64,000 nucleotides of DNA, taken from positions 15,945,395-16,009,394 of the forward strand of contig NC_065878.1 in assembly GCF_933775445.1 (NCBI RefSeq), given 5' to 3'. The stretch is from Argentina anserina. Taxonomy: Eukaryota > Streptophyta > Magnoliopsida > Rosales > Rosaceae. Of this stretch, positions 59,120 to 64,000 are shown in pieces; position 1 is the first letter of the stretch; each line of letters opens with the position of its first letter. The translations under genes were made by a program, and so were the position numbers. Below the pieces are notes generated by a model. The model searched no databases and was not told the DNA's origin. It saw nothing but the letters and a program-made list of their open reading frames with translations.

Positions 59120-59776
59120 AACTCTGGACACCGTAGTATGTGTTCCATGTTATTTAACTCCTATCAACTGTTGTAGTGCTGTAATATTATTTATGTGAAA
59201 CCAAAACAACACCGAGTCCGGAAATGTGGGTGGACTTTGTATTCAGTTACTCAGTTAGTCCCCATAGGGACATTTGAAATGAATGCGTTTTGGAGAAATG
59301 TAGCTTTGCTGTCTTGCTTTCTTCTCCGTTGGCAACTTATCACTGGCAGCATTCTTGGTTAGGAACTTAGGCTACACAGATACACTACTGCTTATCCAGG
59401 CAAAACTGATTGTTTTCCGTTGTAATGATTTGTGGAGTGGGGAAGTTACTGAACTGGAATTCATCCCATTGATATGCAAACATGTCAACTGGTTAAAGCC
59501 AATGTCGAGCACTTTATAAGAAGCAACGAGAGATGTGTATACAAGCCATTCAAAGTTCAAACCAAGAACTAAATTCACCAAGGGTGGGGAGAGAAATTTC
59601 AGTTCATAAAAAAATAGATAATTGTCACCATGAATTAACATGGTAATGATAACCATTCATACGCCTAAAAACGTAGAAAATGATTCAAGATTTATCTCCA
59701 TACATGATTGTCACGCTTATTACATTGCTAACAGGAAAAGAGGTGTTCTTTAATGGTCACTTGAATCATATCAGCT
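59120..59776. other. Convergent intergenic region
   Basis: 3' UTRs of the DUF688 gene (plus) and of the complex I gene (minus) probably share this 650 bp. The 94-codon minus frame at 59372-59656 has no recognised features. Confidence 0.35.
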
Positions 59777-62700
59777 CTATTTTTTACCCGTCATACCTGC
59801 AACCACCTGCAAAACATGCTCAGGTATCAATATAAAATGCTCTTCATTTGAAATGTTTGTTGTTTGAAAAATTCTGAATAGTTGAGGCTAGAGAATCTAC
59901 TTGGTATTAAAACAAACATTCTCCTGATGTAGCTGATTTAAGTTGATAAAATTCCAGATACATTAAGTCCTATTTGAGAATCCAAATTGGATTTACCCAA
60001 TCAAATCATGTAGAACGATTTTAAGGGAGAGCCAGTTGAGAGAATCCTATAGTTCTACACTTCCTATCATTTTGTTTCAACTACGATTGGCTTCTAAAAA
60101 GTACATAACCAAACCATGTTGACTATATTCCACAAGGAAGCACTGGTGGTGGATATTCTATATCTTTCTGTTCCTATCCTTCTTAACTTGGCTGTTAGAG
60201 TACATAACCAAGCCATGTCAACCTATTATTAGGTGAGGCTTCTGTGGCGACAAACCCAATTATAGCCTGACAAGATGGAATATACTAATCTAAATATCTA
60301 ATTATATTCATACTCCTTAAAAGGGTTTACCATGAAAGCACGTTGGTGGTCAGTTTCTTGAATTCGAGGAATCACTAATCAGGCAATAATGTCTTTTCCA
60401 TTTCCCTCATAACAGTTTACTCATCTTACTCATACATTAAAGGTTGGGAATGAAAATGGACAAACAACATAATAGATATAAGTACTCTAATGTGCATAAT
60501 TTGATGAAAAGTGTACTCACATACATACATACATACATACATACATACATACATACATACATACATACATACATACATACATACATTATAAAAATGCATT
60601 GATACTCACATCACTTAAGGCAGGCTGAGGGACTTGCTTAGAAGCTTCAAAGGAATCTAACATTGGCCTCACCACAGCTGGAAGGAAGAGTCCTGCAAAT
60701 TTAATGAACAAAAACAATCAGATGAAGATACTCAGTCTATAAATTAAAGACATAGGAACCACCAGAGGATGCCAAGATTCATCATTTCTCTCAGAAATCA
60801 TAACACAATAGACTATAGTTTCATCCTCGCAATATAACTGAAGTAGAACAGTCCACTTTCCAGAATTAAAAGACACAATATCATTCTATTACAGAATATT
60901 TCTATGCTGAAGAACGTTTTAATCTTTTTAGCAATGTCACTTTTGTTAAAGAATTTTTGCAAGACGAACAAGTTTAAATACAGCTAGTCACTCTGCTCTT
61001 TATAACAATCTGAGAGTTTAAATCCAGGACAGCTCCACTGAAAAACTCTCTCCAGAGACAAAATTAACCTCTAGACCACTCAGACGTTTTCCAATACTTT
61101 TGGTTTAGTAAAGTCTAAAGTTCTTAGTTTATATCTACAACTAAATTGTTAATTACAAAACCCATGGTTACTGTAATCAAATTTAATTTTAAATTAAACC
61201 AAGTAAATCCTTCTTGTATAATTGGCACTGGTCACCAAATCAATCAAAGTCAAGAGAGGGAAGACTGATAACCCACCATTCATCATCGCAAGCAGGATAA
61301 TCAACTATGTCAGTCATACCATCAAAATACCGATCCAAGCATTCCAGCATGTAATTATTAACAAGCCCAATATTCAAATGTACTTCTGGCAACAATGTTG
61401 GCTTCTCAAAAGCCTTCAAGTTGCATTGCCCTTCTTCAAAATCTGGTGGCACAGCGCCTTCTTGTCTAGAAACCTGCAAAGTGGACTCTTCATCTGACTT
61501 TGTGAGACGAATATTTAGTGCTGTTCTAGAAATATCGAGAACAGATGAGGGTGATGGACGAGAGAACACACTTTTGGTGTCTTCATATGAAACAGGTTCA
61601 ATAACAGCATCAGCTGAGAAATCCTGACTCCCCTCTGATAAATGATCCCCTTGATAATTATGCATGGTCTCACACAGTCCCTTGGCCTTGTCTGATAATT
61701 GCCACTTCTCAAGATTATTCTTAGTCTTTTTCATTAACTGTATGTTGTCAAACTCGACCCTCTTTATCTGATAAGCTTTAGCAGCCTCCAAGGCAGTAGT
61801 ATAAGTGCCAAGCCATACTCTAGTCTTTCGAAATGGATCTCGAATCTCCGCTGTATATTTTCCCGATTTTCTACGATGAACTCCCTTATATTTGTTACCA
61901 CATCTTCGGATTTTCTTACTGTTGCCAGACTCGACCATCCTTTTCTCATGAGCAATAACAGCCTTAGCAGCCTCCTCTGCATATGTTCTTGATTGTTTAT
62001 GCTGGACTCCCATATTGGTGGCACATGTTTGAGTTTTCATTAAATTGTCAAACTCAACCCTCTTTTTCTGATAAGCCATAGAAGCCTCCTCTGCAGTACC
62101 ATAAGTGCCAAGCCACACTCTAGTCTTTCTAAATGGATCTCGAATCTCCGCGGCATATGTTCCGCATTGTCTACGCCGAACTCCCTTATATTTGGTGGCA
62201 CATCTTTGAGTTTTACTACTGTCATCAAGATCCATACAATCACCATAGTTGGTACCACAGGTGTTGCAATTTAATGAAGTATTTGCCAATGATTTACATG
62301 GAGCACCTCCAACCAAGATCTCTGAAATAACACGCTTATTACACACTGATCTATTTTTCTTAACATTACATTCCGTATCATTTTCAATCGAACAATCAGT
62401 GGCATAGGGATCATCATATATGATACGAATTCTCTTGGTGGGACTTGTATCATGCTCTTTGCTTGATTGCTTCTTCTTCATAGTCTCCCGTTCAATATCG
62501 AGATTCAAGACTTGAGTTTGAGTTTTACGGTTAGACACCTCTAAACCTATAAACCAAAGTGGCAAAAGAAAAAAAAAATCTATAGGAACATCACAGGAAA
62601 AAAAAGCCTATCCGTCTAGCAAAGTCTGTTAGAAAACCAAAAAATTTCTAAGATAGAAAAGAGTGTTTCTCATATACTACTCTAGAAAAGAAAAGAAAAA

Positions 62701-63477
62701 AAAATCCTTTTGGCTTTTGAACTAGATGTAAGGAAAAAAAATAGCTCTTTTTTTAGGCTATGCCAGCGAGACAAGGATTGCTTGCAATAGCTAAGAACAG
62801 AAACAAGGTATGTTGTGTACAAGAGAGAATGAGTTGTGTGTAAGAAACAGTGAGTTGAGTTTAAGAAAAAATTATGGGGAGGTTCGGAGCTTCTTTAACT
62901 TTCCAGTTATATAGACCATGTCACCTTCCTGTTTTCTCAAGGAACCCCTATCTCGGTGCATAAGAGAGCTAAGAAGAAACAACTCAGCGCGACGACACTG
63001 CTTTATCTCAGTCCCCCAACTACACATTCCTCAGCTTGTACTCCCATGTACCCACCATCTGCATTCTCCATTACGACTACCAAGCGAATTTGGTCAATCC
63101 TAGAGCTCAGTTAGCATCGTTGTTCCGCCAAAATAAGGACATCATTACTCTCCTAGGCCAAAGCTACCGAATAACACCAACAAACAAGTAATCCAAAGCC
63201 TTAAGATTCCTTTGGTGACTAGAACAATTTCAACACTCCCTAGATAAACAAAAAGCGATGAACTTGGCGGCACAGAACCAAGACCAAAGTAGCTTCAACG
63301 AGCTGTAAAAGGTTAAAGATTAAGGCTTTATCACTACATCGTTCAAAGGAAACAAATTCATGATCTGGGTCCAATCTCATAATCAAAATCCCACAAAATC
63401 TGTAAAACATTGCTCATAAACTTGAAAGACTCAATCTATATAGAAAAGTCCCAAATCAAATTAAGGGTTTAGAAATC

Positions 63478-63520
<43 letters not shown>

Positions 63521-63601
63521 ACCGACGCCAGCAATGAGACAAGAAGCGGCGACGACAGGCTCTTGTACGACGAACATCTTGAGCTTCTCCATCACTCCCA
63601 T
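59777..63601 (-). CDS. Mitochondrial complex I small subunit (B9/NDUFA3-like), three exons
   Basis: Exons on the minus strand are 63601-63523, 60692-60610 and 59806-59777; introns are 2830 and 803 bp, all GT/AG. The joined frame gives 63 residues: [20 protein letters not shown], then a hydrophobic [14 protein letters not shown] segment (one membrane helix) and [20 protein letters not shown], ending VAGMTGKK. This matches the small plant protein that, from memory, was assigned as the B9/NDUFA3 subunit of NADH:ubiquinone oxidoreductase (At2g46540). It should sit in the mitochondrial inner membrane. All three exons are too short to appear as long frames. A second in-frame ATG (codon 4) is an alternative start. 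Intron 1 contains a whole ERF gene in the same orientation. Microsatellites lie just inside both donors. Confidence 0.88.
60520..60587. repeat. (CATA)n microsatellite in intron 2
   Basis: About 17 units of cata/atac, on the intron side of the donor at 60601-60609 of the complex I gene. Confidence 0.95.
61240..62481 (-). CDS. CRF-like AP2/ERF factor with triplicated AP2 region, nested in an intron
   Basis: 413 residues from the ATG at 62481 ([14 protein letters not shown]); the open frame extends upstream to 62565, but an acceptor (tttatag) at 62547-62548 suggests those bases are partly intron. N-terminal [17 protein letters not shown] (15-31) matches the motif of cytokinin-response-factor-type ERFs. 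Two AP2 domains follow (~97-146, [20 protein letters not shown]; ~197-246, [20 protein letters not shown]), both with [16 protein letters not shown]. Between them (~155-187) lies a third copy missing that core. All copies lack the PWG of typical domains and have Tyr for the usual Trp. The C-terminus is acidic/aromatic ([15 protein letters not shown]), a likely activation segment. A nuclear DNA-binding role is inferred. It lies inside intron 1 of the complex I gene, same strand. A TATA-like string at about 62907-62913 may be its own promoter. Other minus frames here are shadows. Confidence 0.82.
   Translation of the reverse strand: MKKKQSSKEHDTSPTKRIRIIYDDPYATDCSIENDTECNVKKNRSVCNKRVISEILVGGAPCKSLANTSLNCNTCGTNYGDCMDLDDSSKTQRCATKYKGVRRRQCGTYAAEIRDPFRKTRVWLGTYGTAEEASMAYQKKRVEFDNLMKTQTCATNMGVQHKQSRTYAEEAAKAVIAHEKRMVESGNSKKIRRCGNKYKGVHRRKSGKYTAEIRDPFRKTRVWLGTYTTALEAAKAYQIKRVEFDNIQLMKKTKNNLEKWQLSDKAKGLCETMHNYQGDHLSEGSQDFSADAVIEPVSYEDTKSVFSRPSPSSVLDISRTALNIRLTKSDEESTLQVSRQEGAVPPDFEEGQCNLKAFEKPTLLPEVHLNIGLVNNYMLECLDRYFDGMTDIVDYPACDDEWWVISLPSLDFD
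62546..62548 (-). promoter_or_regulatory. Splice acceptor before the ERF coding region
   Basis: On the minus strand a T-rich tract (gattttttttt...cttttgccactttggtttat) ends in AG and is followed by GTTTAGAGG. This is a strong acceptor, so the ERF transcript probably has an upstream exon. The donor of that exon is not obvious locally; the exon-1 donor of the host gene would join in frame. Confidence 0.5.
62907..62914 (-). promoter_or_regulatory. TATA-like box inside host intron
   Basis: The minus strand reads ggtctatataactgg, followed by pyrimidine-rich, ATG-poor sequence typical of a plant leader. It could start the ERF transcript about 400 bp upstream of its ATG. Confidence 0.4.
63483..63517. 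repeat. (GA)n microsatellite at the intron 1 donor
   Basis: About 17 ga units. On the minus strand the exon-1 donor GTATAC (63522-63517) runs straight into this (TC)n tract. Confidence 0.95.
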
Positions 63602-64000
63602 ATCTCGCTCTGTTGTGTTTCTCTTTGTGAGAGAGTTGAGCTCTTTGTTTTGTTTTGTGACTTTTGTCTGCGACAACAACTTGAAGCTGAAAATAGGATC
63701 TAATTGTTGATGGGTCGGATTGAAACCAATAACAACCCGTCCCCCGACCCGCCCCGACCCGACCCATACAACTTATATTTCAAATAATACTAGTGTATAC
63801 TTTTTTTTCTAGTTTCAATTTGAGCTTTAGTAATGAGCTGATATGCTGCTAGAATTTATTTATTTTTGGTCTGATATGCTGCTAGAATTAAAGTTCACAT
63901 TTGATGTGGCGATACAACGATCTACTGTACTATTTAAGCAGATCATATTTAAAGTAAATGCGAGTTTAGTTAAACAGAATGCTTAAACTTTGGACAATTC
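63602..64000. other. Leader and upstream region of the complex I gene
   Basis: Minus-strand leader and promoter of the B9-like gene. A 'ggttgttattgg' region and repeated cgggtcgg words (63735-63765) lie about 150 bp upstream of the start and may be the edge of another repeat. No TATA box was assigned. Confidence 0.35.

Noticed and set aside
63456..63767. 103-codon minus frame over the complex I exon 1
   Set aside because: It is a different frame from the true start at 63601 and runs into the (TC)n repeat.
1..64000. CRISPR arrays, operons, rRNA, tRNA genes
   Set aside because: None seen: this is plant nuclear DNA with split genes. No tRNA cloverleaf was recognised by eye, though short tRNAs could be missed without a scanner.

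Overview
This is nuclear DNA of a dicot plant. It has split genes with GT/AG introns, a plant-only auxin response factor, AP2/ERF factors and a DUF688 protein, in AT-rich intergenic DNA crowded with transposable elements. A rosid, perhaps Rosaceae, is my guess; nothing in the window proves it.

Layout. 0-22 kb is repeat-rich: a ~2 kb solo-type LTR (46-2018), a hAT-like element, a decayed copia-type remnant, one intronless DREB-type ERF gene (8397-8981), a complete TRIM (9374-9939), a CACTA MITE, a MULE, a foldback element, a PIF/Harbinger relic and a 3.7 kb hAT-like element carrying a LINE-like insertion. 22-38 kb is genic: the intronless exportin XPO2/CAS (22380-25298) and a 14-coding-exon auxin response factor (33793-37333, 680 aa), both on the plus strand. 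40.5-54 kb is again transposon-built: a MULE containing a Tourist-like MITE that contains a 2.9 kb solo LTR; a hAT-like element filled with a ~508 bp tandem array; a second copy of the 2 kb solo LTR; and two more hAT-like elements. 56-57.5 kb holds a PIF/Harbinger-like element. 58-64 kb is genic: a DUF688 gene (+), and on the minus strand a three-exon gene for the small mitochondrial complex I subunit B9/NDUFA3 (59777-63601), whose 2.8 kb first intron contains a complete AP2/ERF gene (61240-62481) in the same orientation.

The order XPO2, class-B ARF, (DUF688), complex I B9 matches, from memory, Arabidopsis At2g46520-At2g46530-At2g46540 and the ARF18/DUF688 pair on chromosome 3. The gene core therefore looks like an ancestral block inflated by transposons. 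The genes do not form one pathway: nuclear export of importin-alpha, auxin-dependent repression, ERF transcription and respiration.

Most interesting: the nested ERF gene, whose acceptor would splice in frame to the host gene's first exon; its three AP2-derived repeats, the middle one gutted; the three-level nested transposons; and the tandem array inside a hAT. Element boundaries were set by eye from terminal repeats and target-site duplications (TSDs). Gene models were built from splice sites and reading frame; no homology search was run.
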